46,436 bases of DNA from a virus. The stretch lies in IMG/VR virus record IMGVR_UViG_3300044699_000023, positions 1 to 46,436 of that record. One strand, 5' to 3'. Below the pieces are notes generated by a model. It worked only from the letters and a program-made list of their open reading frames with translations. It had not been told where the DNA came from and searched no databases. This document shows, one piece after another, positions 6,828 through 14,001 of the stretch (position 1 is its first letter; each line of letters starts with the position of its first letter). Both the position numbers and the translations under genes were made by a program.

Positions 6828-7360
6828 TGGCCGACGAGCTCACCGACACCTGGCCGCCGCGCTGGAAACCCGGCGCGCACTTCAAGCAGCCCGTCGTGCT
6901 GAAGGTCGAGCGCGCGAAGAAAACGACGAAGCGCGCCGGCCGCGAGCGGAAGCAGAAAGACGTCGTGCGCGATCGAGACGTCTATTGTCGGTTTCCGCTG
7001 TGCGGCTGTCGCAAGCACAAGCTGCCGCTCGAAAGCGCGCACCTGAAGCACAAGGGCATGGGCGGCAATCCGAAAGAAAATCTTTCGGAACCGGAGAAAT
7101 TAATTACGCTTTGCCGACCGCGTCACCGAACGCTGCCGATCTCGATGCACGGCGCCGGCCTGCGCGTGCGGCCGCTGACGAAGGAAGGCACCGCCGGCCC
7201 GTGCGCGTTCGATGTCGACATGGTGCGGATGATGTCGACCGTGAAGGGTGCGCGGCCGCGCTGGTTCGAGATCGGACGCGAGACGGCGCGGCACAGCTTC
7301 GAGCCGTTCACCCCGGAGCAGGCGACGTTACTGAAACGTCTCGCGGCGATGACGCTGTGA
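6827..7360 (+). CDS. HNH-endonuclease-like protein (177 aa)
   Basis: About residues 45-105 carry the HNH signature. It begins VRDRDVYCRFPLCGC with zinc-type Cys residues. ESAHLKHKGMGG supplies the first catalytic His, and LITLCRPRHR supplies the final metal-binding Cys/His. The N-terminal 40 residues are Pro/Lys-rich and the C-terminal domain is unassigned. Phage HNH proteins act as nicking or packaging-associated nucleases, but this one sits in the recombination operon rather than beside the terminase, so a DNA-processing role is more likely. Overlapping start and stop codons link it to its neighbours. Confidence 0.7.
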   Translation: MADELTDTWPPRWKPGAHFKQPVVLKVERAKKTTKRAGRERKQKDVVRDRDVYCRFPLCGCRKHKLPLESAHLKHKGMGGNPKENLSEPEKLITLCRPRHRTLPISMHGAGLRVRPLTKEGTAGPCAFDVDMVRMMSTVKGARPRWFEIGRETARHSFEPFTPEQATLLKRLAAMTL

Positions 7361-7413
7361 TGTTAGACTGCTGGCCGTTCCGCGCTTCCTGGCGCCGGCT
7401 GAAAGGGGTTCCC

Positions 7414-7638
7414 GTGCTGAGAATCAAGATCGTTGTGCGGCCCGACGCGAGCTTCGAGTTTGAGACGGACAACAAAGACGTCACGCTCTCCGAAGTCGTC
7501 ACGCAGATCGATCGCTGGTTCGACGAGCTCGGGAAAGACGAGAACATCGCGCCGCAGATCGCCCGGCTCGCCGCCGAGCGCGAGAAGCTGGCGGCCGCGG
7601 TCGCTCGCCAGGGCGGCGCACCATTGTCAACAGAGTAG
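7414..7638 (+). CDS. Hypothetical small protein (74 aa)
   Basis: GTG at 7414 is chosen because GAAAGGGG lies nine bases upstream. An upstream in-frame ATG at 7360 lacks a clear ribosome-binding site. The product begins MLRIKIVVRPDASFEF, a short beta-rich N-terminus. A helical region with Glu/Lys repeats follows (LAAEREKLAAAVARQ). The same ending pattern occurs in the next gene, and such pairs are common in phage genomes, but the function is unknown. Confidence 0.55.
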   Translation: MLRIKIVVRPDASFEFETDNKDVTLSEVVTQIDRWFDELGKDENIAPQIARLAAEREKLAAAVARQGGAPLSTE

Positions 7639-7649
7639 GGAGGCAGCAC

Positions 7650-7883
7650 ATGGGCAATGAAGTTCTGACCGCACTCGCGCAGGAAGTGACGGACACGGTC
7701 GGCGTCGAAGAGTCGGCCGTCGTGGCGCTCGATGGCGTCGCGGCGCGCATACAGGCCGCCGTCGATGCGGCGCTCGCGAACGGCGCCACGGCCGAGGAGC
7801 TCGCGCCGGTGACGGACGAGATCGCAAACCTCAAGGCGACCCGCGAGAAGTTGGCCGCTGCGATCGCGGCGAATCAGGGATAA
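7650..7883 (+). CDS. Small helical hypothetical protein (77 aa)
   Basis: AGGGAGG precedes the ATG at 7650. The sequence is almost entirely helical and acidic/Ala-rich (VVALDGVAARIQAAVDAAL, ATREKLAAAIAANQG). Its C-terminal motif resembles that of the 7414 product. It is the last gene of the recombination operon. Such proteins are frequent in phages with no assigned role; a coiled-coil oligomer is likely. Confidence 0.6.
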   Translation: MGNEVLTALAQEVTDTVGVEESAVVALDGVAARIQAAVDAALANGATAEELAPVTDEIANLKATREKLAAAIAANQG

Positions 7884-8100
7884 CCCACGAAGAGGGCGGC
7901 CAGGGTCCGGTGTCGGCGCCGGCACGCAGGCCTGGCTGCCCCGCGCGTTCTCGCGGCGCAGTTGCTCAAGGTAAGCGTCGGCTCGCGCCTGACGCTCTTC
8001 GTCGCGGTCGGATAGCAGCATTCCGCCAGGATCGCAAGCCAGGCCCGCCGACACTGTTCAAGATTGAACACCTTTACACCCCTGCACGCGCTCTGCCTTC
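7884..8100. other. Intergenic region with 16-bp inverted repeat
   Basis: No convincing gene is seen on the + strand in this gap. TGTTCAAGATTGAACA (8055-8070) is a seven-base inverted repeat with a two-base centre, typical in size of a dimeric repressor site. On the - strand a short frame beginning at 8021 (MLLSDRDEERQARADAYLEQ) looks protein-like, but it runs into the antisense of the previous gene. A small reverse gene ending near 7874 is possible if one indel is present. Confidence 0.35.
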
Positions 8101-8134
8101 GTTGTTGACAACAACTTCAGCCGCTCGCTAGACT
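8101..8134 (+). promoter_or_regulatory. Sigma70-like promoter with full 15-bp operator
   Basis: GTTGTTGACAACAAC (8101-8115) is an odd perfect palindrome containing the -35 box TTGACA (8105-8110). TAGACT (8129-8134) is the -10 box, 18 bases away. The start site would fall near 8141, followed by TAGGGGGTAG and the ATG at 8155. It would drive the 8155-10456 operon. The identical 15-mer occurs at 15843. Confidence 0.75.
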
Positions 8135-8154
8135 GCCCCGCTAGGGGGTAGTTC

Positions 8155-9324
8155 ATGGCGAAAACGAAGACGCCGCCCGTGGGAAGACGGGCCGGCACGA
8201 GCAAGCTGCATGGTGTTCCTCTCGACGATGACGGCGGCGCGATCCTCTCGACGGACAGCTTCGACGCGGTGCTCGCCTCGGGCACGCTCGCACCCAACGA
8301 ACCCGATCAGGAATTTGTCGCGACCGCGGGCCGCGCTGTCGTCACGTTCCTGAAGGGCCTCGGCGAGTTCTTTCTTGAGGCGCGCAGCATCGAGGCGAAG
8401 GCGAAGCAGACGCTCGGCATCGCGCAGGAGCTGCAGAAGATCGGCACGCCGAAAACGCAGGCCGCCGATGAGGGCGTGCAGCTCTTCATCAAGACGACCA
8501 ACGACCAGAAGAAAGCGGCGGAAGCACTCTGGTCGATCACGACGGTCGTGCACGGCTTTCATCGTCGGCTCACCGCACGGCGCGCGGTCGCGACCGATGC
8601 GATCGAGCAGGCGAACGCGATCGCGAACAGGCTGCACAACGACTACGTCGACGCCGAAAACCGGCGGATCGCACGCGAGGCCGAAGAGAAGCGGCGCGCG
8701 CTCGAAGCCGAAGAGCGCCGCAGGCGAGAAGCGGAAGCCGCGGCCGCGGCGCAGGAAGCCGAACGCCTCGAAGCGTCGGCGCCGACTGTGAGCTCGCGCG
8801 AGCAGGCCTTCATCAATTACTACCTGGCCGACACGCGACCTGGCCGCGAGGCTCGGGCCGCGCAGCTCGCCGGCTACAAAGATCCCGCGGCGTCCGCACA
8901 GCGGCTGCTCACATTGCCGAAGATCCTCACCGCGCTCGAAGCGCGTCGTGCTGCCGACGAAGTGCGTCAGCAGGCGGCCGCGAAGGCGCAGGCCCCGATC
9001 TCGGTCGACGTGCCGGTCGAGAAGCCGCGCGTGTCGTCGGCCGCGGGATTGAGTTCGCGCACCAGGTGGGGCGCGACGGTGCTCGACGCGCAGCTTCTGC
9101 ATGAAGCGATGTTTATCGAGTTCGGCGTCGCGCTCGCGGCCTGGCTCGGCAAGCCGGTCCCTGACTCGACGATTCTTGATTTCGTCACGCATCACGCGCC
9201 GCGCATCCCGTTCGACGTGCTTGTCGTCGACGAGTCGGCGGTGCGCAAATACGGCGAGCAGCTACACGAGCAGATCGATCGCTGGCCCGGCGTCGTCCAC
9301 ACGAAGAACACGAAAGGGGTGTAG
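8155..9324 (+). CDS. Coiled-coil protein with embedded terminase-small-subunit-like HTH (389 aa)
   Basis: Three parts are visible. Residues 1-210 form a helical region ending in a long charged coiled coil (REAEEKRRALEAEERRRREA). Such proteins are common beside phage recombination genes. Residues about 217-265 (SSREQAFINYYLADTR, AAQLAGYKDPAASAQRLL) closely match the helix-turn-helix of terminase small subunits. The C-terminal 90 residues form a separate mixed domain. The arrangement suggests a DNA-binding protein made by domain fusion. A separate small-terminase gene exists at 18590, so this is probably not the packaging protein. A good ribosome-binding site (GGGGGTAG) supports the start. Confidence 0.6.
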   Translation: MAKTKTPPVGRRAGTSKLHGVPLDDDGGAILSTDSFDAVLASGTLAPNEPDQEFVATAGRAVVTFLKGLGEFFLEARSIEAKAKQTLGIAQELQKIGTPKTQAADEGVQLFIKTTNDQKKAAEALWSITTVVHGFHRRLTARRAVATDAIEQANAIANRLHNDYVDAENRRIAREAEEKRRALEAEERRRREAEAAAAAQEAERLEASAPTVSSREQAFINYYLADTRPGREARAAQLAGYKDPAASAQRLLTLPKILTALEARRAADEVRQQAAAKAQAPISVDVPVEKPRVSSAAGLSSRTRWGATVLDAQLLHEAMFIEFGVALAAWLGKPVPDSTILDFVTHHAPRIPFDVLVVDESAVRKYGEQLHEQIDRWPGVVHTKNTKGV

Positions 9325-9325
9325 C

Positions 9326-9769
9326 GTGGACCCGAACGCGAACCTCGAAGAACAGCGGCGCATCGCGATGCACATCATCGAAGCGCACGACGCCGGCCAA
9401 CGACCGCAGCAAGCCGACGTCGGCCGCCTCGCCGAGCTGGTGCTCGCGCTCGACGGCTGGTGCAGAAGTGGCGGCGCGCTGCCGAAACCGTGGTGCATGA
9501 AGATGGTCGACAGCGGCGAGCTGCTGAACTTGTCGACGCCAGGCATTCACGCGGCCGCCAACGTCGACAGCATCGGCGAGCCGCTGCGGGCGCTCTGTGG
9601 CGGTGATGGCAGCTACGGCAGCCCTGAGCTCGTCACCTGCCCGCAGTGTCGTGTGAAGCTGCTCGACGGCCGCATCGAGCGCCTGAGCAACGTCGTCGCC
9701 GAGCTCCTGGCTGAGACGACCCGCATCGGCGAGATCGTCGATCAGCCAGATTGGAGAGAGCGCCGATGA
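9326..9769 (+). CDS. Hypothetical protein with possible zinc-binding Cys cluster (147 aa)
   Basis: GTG 9326 follows GAAAGGGG at a suitable distance and lies just after the previous stop. The protein has a helical N-terminus (EEQRRIAMHIIEAHDAG), a middle region with single Cys residues, and CGG...VTCPQC at about residues 90-112, which could bind one metal ion. A C-terminal helix follows. The family is unknown. Its stop overlaps the next start in an ATGA. Confidence 0.5.
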   Translation: MDPNANLEEQRRIAMHIIEAHDAGQRPQQADVGRLAELVLALDGWCRSGGALPKPWCMKMVDSGELLNLSTPGIHAAANVDSIGEPLRALCGGDGSYGSPELVTCPQCRVKLLDGRIERLSNVVAELLAETTRIGEIVDQPDWRERR

Positions 9770-9990
9770 CACTCGAAACGCTCGATCAGGTCGTCTATCG
9801 GCTGGTGCAGCACGGCCTCGAACGATGCGGCCCCGGCTTCGGCAAGTATCCGCTCGGCGTGCGGCACGCGGTGCATCTGCTGCTGCCGCACGTCGATCCG
9901 AAGTTCACCATGAAGAACGGGCTCGGCGAGCCGGGCCCGACCCTGCTCGATCTCATCGAGCACTTCGATCGCCGATTGGAGCTGCCCTAA
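9766..9990 (+). CDS. Small hypothetical protein (74 aa)
   Basis: The start overlaps the preceding stop (ATGA) and the stop overlaps the next ATG (TAATG), giving strong translational coupling. The product is helical with a conserved-looking GKYPLGVRHAVHLLLP segment and ends LDLIEHFDRRLELP. No motif indicates a role. Confidence 0.55.
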   Translation: MTLETLDQVVYRLVQHGLERCGPGFGKYPLGVRHAVHLLLPHVDPKFTMKNGLGEPGPTLLDLIEHFDRRLELP

Positions 9991-10187
9991 TGCCGCTCTT
10001 CTGCCTTCAGTGCGCGATGCGGGCAATGGTCGCCGGCCGCCCGCCGGAACACTTCAACGAGTCACCCGAGGCGCACGTGCTCAGGGTGCACCCCGACCCG
10101 GTCGCCTGCCAGGCCGAGCGCCAGGAGCTCGAAGCGCAGGTCGCCAAGCTGATCGCGTCGCGCGCCGAAAGCGCGCGGAACAACTAG
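9990..10187 (+). CDS. Small putative zinc-finger protein (65 aa)
   Basis: The product begins MPLFCLQCAMRAM and continues to AHVLRVHPDPVAC. The Cys-X2-Cys pair followed by His and Cys residues could form a small metal site. A charged C-terminal helix (AERQELEAQVAKLIASR) follows. Coupled start at 9990. It is one of several miniproteins with Cys/His clusters in this genome (also 9326, 10664, 14519, 14720, 15030 and 19299). Confidence 0.5.
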   Translation: MPLFCLQCAMRAMVAGRPPEHFNESPEAHVLRVHPDPVACQAERQELEAQVAKLIASRAESARNN

Positions 10188-10201
10188 AAAGGCGGCTGCC
10201 G

Positions 10202-10456
10202 ATGCCCTGGATGCTCCTGACGCCACGCGAAGCCGACGAGGTGATGCGCGCCAGGGCGACGCCCGGCAGCCCTTCACAGCGCATCCTGACCGTCCTGCAG
10301 CACAACCTCGACCAGATCACCGGCGATCTCGACATCACACCCGACGAGCTCGACCAGGTGCGGCAGCTCGCCGGCTGCTGGCAGTGCGGCGGGACGAAGG
10401 GGCTCAAGGCGGTGCTCGCGGCGGCCGACCGGCACGGGCTCGGGCGCACCGGCTGA
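10202..10456 (+). CDS. Small hypothetical protein (84 aa)
   Basis: GAAAGG precedes the ATG at 10202. The sequence is helical: a central helix with LTVLQHNLDQITGDLDITPD is followed by a CWQCGG pair and a final helix (LKAVLAAADRHGL). A role in early functions is only inferred from the operon. It is the last gene before the non-coding region with DnaA-box-like sites. Confidence 0.5.
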   Translation: MPWMLLTPREADEVMRARATPGSPSQRILTVLQHNLDQITGDLDITPDELDQVRQLAGCWQCGGTKGLKAVLAAADRHGLGRTG

Positions 10457-10663
10457 TCGGCCTGTGGAAAAGCTGTGCACGTTCTGCGGATGGTCGCGCT
10501 GTCATGGGCGCGGCTACCCCTCGATCCGCAATTCATGCACAGCTTTTCAACAGCCTGGCCTCTCCGTAACTGATGCAGCGACTAGGCCTTCGGGGAAGCG
10601 TCCGAGTTTTCCACACGCCTTCTACTCTTCAGGTATTTACACGTCATCACGGAGGATCTGAAG
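10457..10663. other. Possible replication origin: DnaA-box-like sites and 13-bp inverted repeat
   Basis: Two copies of TTTTCCACA, one mismatch from the DnaA box TTATCCACA, lie in opposite orientation at 10463-10471 (- strand) and 10607-10615 (+ strand). Between and overlapping them, GAAAAGCTGTGCA (10467-10479) has a perfect inverted copy TGCACAGCTTTTC (10536-10548). The right part is relatively AT-rich (TCTACTCTTCAGGTATTTAC). The phage lacks its own recognisable replication proteins, so a host-DnaA-dependent origin is reasonable. The evidence is motif-level only. Confidence 0.4.
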
Positions 10664-11062
10664 ATGCGCACCGGCGGCTACGTCACTTACCGGATTTGGC
10701 GGCTCGACCGAAAGCCGGGCCGCTGCAAGTATTGCCAGGCGCCGATCGTGTGGGCGCTGACCGATGAGGGCCGGCGCATCCCGCTGAACGCGCACGAGCG
10801 AGCGATCCGCCAGGAGAAGCACCCGAAGACGCAGGTAGCCTTCGATGTCTTTCCTGGGACGGCCTCGCACCTCTGGACCTGCACCGAGAAGCCGCGCTCG
10901 CCGCGCGCGCCGAAGGCCGAGCCGGCGCCGTTCTGCGTCTGCACGCATCGACGCCGCGACCACGTCGACGGGCACGGGGCCTGCTACCACGTCAGCCGGA
11001 TGTGCGAGTGTCGCGTCTTCCGGCCGGCGCCGCGCGTGGCTCGACCTGACTCGCTCTTTTGA
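10664..11062 (+). CDS. Zinc-binding hypothetical protein with two Cys clusters (132 aa)
   Basis: GGAGG nine bases upstream supports the ATG at 10664. The N-terminal domain has CKYCQAPIVWALTDEG, a half zinc ribbon followed by hydrophobic strands. The C-terminal domain (about residues 90-118) is very Cys/His-rich: CVCTHRRRDHVDGHGACYH, then MCECRVF. Two metal sites are likely. Its role may be nucleic-acid binding. It is transcribed away from the possible origin. No specific family is recognised. Confidence 0.6.
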   Translation: MRTGGYVTYRIWRLDRKPGRCKYCQAPIVWALTDEGRRIPLNAHERAIRQEKHPKTQVAFDVFPGTASHLWTCTEKPRSPRAPKAEPAPFCVCTHRRRDHVDGHGACYHVSRMCECRVFRPAPRVARPDSLF

Positions 11063-11094
11063 TGTTGACAACAACGGGCGTTGTTCACAACAAT
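11063..11094 (+). promoter_or_regulatory. Promoter with tandem operator palindromes
   Basis: TGTTGACAACAAC (11063-11075) holds the -35 box TTGACA (11065-11070). A second, slightly degenerate copy, GTTGTTCACAACAAT (11080-11094), begins five bases later and covers the -10 box AACAAT (11089-11094). Two copies over -35 and -10 are a typical repressor layout. The gene at 11107 has no clear ribosome-binding site. Confidence 0.65.
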
Positions 11095-11106
11095 GCACGC
11101 CTTCCC

Positions 11107-11355
11107 ATGCCCAACGACAAAACCTTTCGAGCGGTGCAGCTCACTGAGTCGCTGCGCGCCTGGCTGCGCGAGCACGCCGACTACGAACCCGACGAGCTCG
11201 CGACGGCGCTCACCTACGAGCTCGCGGCCATCATCGCGACGCACGCGAAGACCGTCGAAGATGCGCATCATCTGCTCGGGCAGACGTTCCACACGATGCG
11301 CCAACAGTTCCGCGACCTGGGCGTCGGGCCGCAGCGCGCCAATCCCTACCCGTGA
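11107..11355 (+). CDS. Small helical hypothetical protein (82 aa)
   Basis: The ATG at 11107 lies about six bases after the predicted transcription start and lacks a ribosome-binding site, so translation is probably from a nearly leaderless message. The product is helical and acidic (LRAWLREHADYEPDELATAL, AHHLLGQTFHTMRQQFRD). As the first gene behind a doubled operator it is a candidate regulator, but no helix-turn-helix is clear. The stop overlaps the resolvase GTG start. Confidence 0.5.
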   Translation: MPNDKTFRAVQLTESLRAWLREHADYEPDELATALTYELAAIIATHAKTVEDAHHLLGQTFHTMRQQFRDLGVGPQRANPYP

Positions 11356-11849
11356 AATATCTCGGCGTCGATCCTGGGCTCAACGGCGGGCTCGCGCTGC
11401 TGCATGATGACGGCCGCGTCATCCACGCCGTGCGGATGCCGAAGAGCGCCGCGGAGGTGACGAACTTTCTGCTCAACGCGCGCAAGTGGGGCGAGATTCG
11501 TGCCGCGCTCGAATTCGTGCGGAGCTCGCCGCAGATGGGCGTCGCGTCAGCCTTCAGTTTCGGCCGCAGCTTCGAGCGGTGCTATAGCCTGCTGACGGCT
11601 TGCCGGATCGAATTCGACGAGGTGCATCCGCTCCGCTGGCAACGTCTGCTAGACTGCCGCACCGGCGGCGACAAAAACATCAGCAAGGCGCGCGCGGCTG
11701 AACTCTTTCCGCATGACACGATCACGCTCGCTAACGCCGACGCGCTGCTGCTCGCCGAGTATCGTCGTCGACTCGGCCAGGGCATCCCGTTCCACGAACC
11801 GATCCCGACGCCGGCGACCCGCCTGCGTTCGTTCCTGCACACGAGGTGA
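11352..11849 (+). CDS. RuvC-like Holliday junction resolvase (165 aa)
   Basis: The RNase H-like fold of RuvC is visible. LGVDPGLNGGLAL at the N-terminus gives catalytic Asp7, AALEFVRS gives Glu54, and NADALLLAEY near residues 128-137 gives the last acidic residue (Asp130). EVHPLRWQRLL matches the strand-helix before it. The enzyme would resolve branched DNA before packaging. The GTG start overlaps the previous stop (GTGA). Length is normal for phage RuvC-like proteins. Confidence 0.8.
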   Translation: MKYLGVDPGLNGGLALLHDDGRVIHAVRMPKSAAEVTNFLLNARKWGEIRAALEFVRSSPQMGVASAFSFGRSFERCYSLLTACRIEFDEVHPLRWQRLLDCRTGGDKNISKARAAELFPHDTITLANADALLLAEYRRRLGQGIPFHEPIPTPATRLRSFLHTR

Positions 11850-11852
11850 GTG

Positions 11853-12410
11853 ATGGCAAAGAAAAAGTCGAAGGGCACGAAACCGCCGAAGGGCCGCTAT
11901 CTGCATGTGGGCGGCAAACCTGACCCGACGAAGAAACTCGGCACGAGCGCCGCGCGCCAGGATGCCGCACGTAAGAAAGCACGGGGCCCGCGCTCACAGG
12001 CGCTGCCGTTGCCGGGCGGCCTGGGCAAACGGATTCAGGCGCTCGACGACGCGGCCGCGGCGATCGGCGACATCCGCGATCAGATGGCCGAGCTCCGTGC
12101 CGACGAGCAGGGCCACAAGCGCACCGCGCTCAACCTGATGCGCAAGCACGATCGCACGACCTGGCGGCACGCCGGTGTCGAGCTCGCGCGCGTGCCTGGT
12201 GAAGAGAAGCTGCGCATCCGCAAGACGAAGGGCGAGAACGCGAGCGCGGAAGTCGAAGAGGAGCTGCCGACCGACGCGAAGGCGAAAGCGGCCAACGACG
12301 ACACGAACGCGCCCGAGGCGCCCGACGCCGGCGGCGAAGCCGTCGAGGGCGAGGAGCTCGAAGCTGACGAAGCGGATCTGCAGGGTGACACCGGCGAGGT
12401 GCGTCACTGA
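11853..12410 (+). CDS. Hypothetical charged protein (185 aa)
   Basis: The product has a very basic N-terminus (AKKKSKGTKPPKGRYLHVGG) and a helical centre (ALDDAAAAIGDIRDQMAELR). A small beta domain follows around residues 90-125 (TTWRHAGVELARVPGEEKLR), and the C-terminal tail is highly acidic. The centre plus beta unit resembles a common phage early-protein type of unknown function. Start ATG 11853 lies after GAGGTGAGTG. Its stop overlaps the methyltransferase start. Confidence 0.55.
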   Translation: MAKKKSKGTKPPKGRYLHVGGKPDPTKKLGTSAARQDAARKKARGPRSQALPLPGGLGKRIQALDDAAAAIGDIRDQMAELRADEQGHKRTALNLMRKHDRTTWRHAGVELARVPGEEKLRIRKTKGENASAEVEEELPTDAKAKAANDDTNAPEAPDAGGEAVEGEELEADEADLQGDTGEVRH

Positions 12411-13483
12411 TGGGCGACGAGAAGCCGCTCGGGCCGCGACCAGTTCCCGACGTCGGGAAACAGTTCAGCCTTTTCGAGACGCATCCGATCACGCTCGCCG
12501 GCTTCACACTCAAGGCGCGGCGCGCGGTGCCAGTCGGCCGGCCGACGCTGGACGAGTGGACCGGCGCCTTTCACTTCGCGTATGCGGCTGAGGAGAGCTC
12601 GCCGTTTTGGATCGGCGATCTCTGGAACTACGCCGAGGGGCGCGGCGACTGGCGCGAGAAGATCCCGCAGGCGCTCGCCGACATCGGCCTCGACGTGAAG
12701 ATCAAAACGATCTACAACCACGGTTCCGTAGCGCGTGCCGTCAGCAGTGACCGGGCACGCGCCGCGGCGCCGACCTGGTCGCACGCGAGCGAAGTCGCGG
12801 AGCTCGAAGACGACGAGCAAGTCGAGCTCCTCGAACAAGCGCAGACGGAAGACTGGACGGTGCGCGACCTGCGCCTCGAAATCCGCGCGAAGAAACGCAC
12901 GAAGATCGTCGATGGGCAGGCGCCGCTCGATGGGATGTATCGCGTCATCTACGCCGATCCGCCCTGGAGCTACGGCAACAGCGGCGTCATCAACAGCGGC
13001 GACAACTACGGGCGGGCAGCGCGGCACTATCCGAGCATGACGATCGACGAGCTGTGCAAGCTACCCGTCGAGGCGCACGCCAGACCTGACAGCGTGCTCT
13101 TCTGTTGGGTGACGGCGCCGCTGCTCTACGAGAACCCCGGCCCGCGCGAGGTGATCGAAGCCTGGGGATTCGAGCCGAAGACGAGCGTCGTGTGGGACAA
13201 GGTTCGACACAACTTCGGCAGCTACGTCAGTGTGCGGCACGAGTTCTTGATCATCGCGACGCGCGGCTCGTGTTTGCCGGATCGACCGACGCCGATGCCC
13301 GATAGCGTGCAGACGATCCGTCGAGGCGACGTGCACAGCCAGAAGCCGGAAGAGTTCCGCACGCTGATCGAAAAGCTCTACGACGGGCCGTATCTGGAGC
13401 TCTTCGGCCGCACCAGGGTGAAGGGGTGGAAGGTGCACGGCAACGATTCGCGGCTGTGGGCCAAGGAAGCCGCCGCCTCGTGA
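12410..13483 (+). CDS. MT-A70 family DNA adenine methyltransferase (357 aa)
   Basis: Residues 175-350 form the MT-A70 methyltransferase domain. VIYADPPWSYG contains the catalytic DPPW at residues 183-186. It is followed by YPSMTIDELCKLPV, FCWVTAPLL and EAWGFEPKTSVVWDK, the usual conserved blocks, and HSQKPEEFRTLIE near the end. It would add a methyl group to the N6 position of adenine in DNA using S-adenosylmethionine. The N-terminal 170 residues form an extra helical domain (WIGDLWNYAEGRGDW...) seen in other phage MT-A70 proteins. Such enzymes often protect phage DNA. The next gene looks like a PD-(D/E)XK protein, so the two may work together. Confidence 0.85.
   Translation: MGDEKPLGPRPVPDVGKQFSLFETHPITLAGFTLKARRAVPVGRPTLDEWTGAFHFAYAAEESSPFWIGDLWNYAEGRGDWREKIPQALADIGLDVKIKTIYNHGSVARAVSSDRARAAAPTWSHASEVAELEDDEQVELLEQAQTEDWTVRDLRLEIRAKKRTKIVDGQAPLDGMYRVIYADPPWSYGNSGVINSGDNYGRAARHYPSMTIDELCKLPVEAHARPDSVLFCWVTAPLLYENPGPREVIEAWGFEPKTSVVWDKVRHNFGSYVSVRHEFLIIATRGSCLPDRPTPMPDSVQTIRRGDVHSQKPEEFRTLIEKLYDGPYLELFGRTRVKGWKVHGNDSRLWAKEAAAS
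12444..12459. repeat. 16-bp palindrome, copy 2 of 3
   Basis: TTCCCGACGTCGGGAA lies 34 bases inside the methyltransferase gene and is read there as Pro-Asp-Val-Gly. The 18 bases 12441-12458 are identical to 26765-26782. The copy at 4428 is in a different reading frame. Confidence 0.85.
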
Positions 13484-14001
13484 GCGACTACTACGCGGAG
13501 CAGCTCGCGCGTGCCGAAGCCTGGGAACGCTACATCGTCGCCAGGCTCACGCGCGAGGGCATCCCGATCGTGCGGCACGAGACGAAGCACGCGCAGATCA
13601 GCTACGGCGACGTGCGCATCGGCCCCGATCACGTCGAGTTGAAGCTCGATCGCAACTTCGTCAAGACGGGCAACCTCTTCATCGAAGTCGAGGAGAAGCG
13701 GCGCGCGGAGCAAGCGACCTGGATCGCGAGCGGCATCTATGCGAGCTCGGAAGCGCGCTGGTATGGCGTCGGCGACTACCGCGATTTCTTTCTCTTCAAC
13801 CGCGAGGCGCTGCGCCAGGTCGCGCGGCCCGAGCGCATCATCACGATCGATCGAGGCACGAGCCGCGGTTTCCTGATGCAGTCGGCCGAGCGCCTCGACC
13901 TGGCCGTGCGCGTGCGACACTGGCAAGACGTGCAGGCAGACGGCTCGCCGGCGATCGCCGAGCCGATGCTGCTGGCGAGTGAAATCAGGTGGAGTCTATG
14001 A
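13480..14001 (+). CDS. PD-(D/E)XK-like nuclease-fold protein (173 aa)
   Basis: GTG 13480 overlaps the methyltransferase stop (GTGA). Residues 25-75 contain HETKHAQISYGDVRIG, then VELKLDRNFVKTGNLFIEVEEK. The paired strands with acidic and lysine residues (VELK, then IEVEEK) resemble the core of restriction-endonuclease-like PD-(D/E)XK folds. A later ARWYGVGDYRDFFLFN segment fits the end of such a domain. Close coupling to a DNA adenine methyltransferase suggests a modification-linked nuclease, perhaps a minimal restriction-modification-like pair. The exact catalytic residues cannot be fixed by eye. Confidence 0.55.
   Translation: MSDYYAEQLARAEAWERYIVARLTREGIPIVRHETKHAQISYGDVRIGPDHVELKLDRNFVKTGNLFIEVEEKRRAEQATWIASGIYASSEARWYGVGDYRDFFLFNREALRQVARPERIITIDRGTSRGFLMQSAERLDLAVRVRHWQDVQADGSPAIAEPMLLASEIRWSL

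Noticed and set aside
7622-7632. ATTGTCAACAG as a sixth operator site.
   Set aside because: Only the inner bases match, it lies in the end of a gene, and no promoter spacing fits on either strand.
9414-9426. GCCGACGTCGGC as a fourth copy of the three-site palindrome.
   Set aside because: It shares only the inner ten bases, which are made of very common words here, and lacks the TTCC/GGAA flanks.
10464-10661. Open frame of 65 codons (VEKLCTFCGWSRCHGRGYPS) across the intergenic region.
   Set aside because: It has no ribosome-binding site, and its coding sequence includes the inverted repeat and the DnaA-like boxes. A non-coding regulatory role explains the region better.
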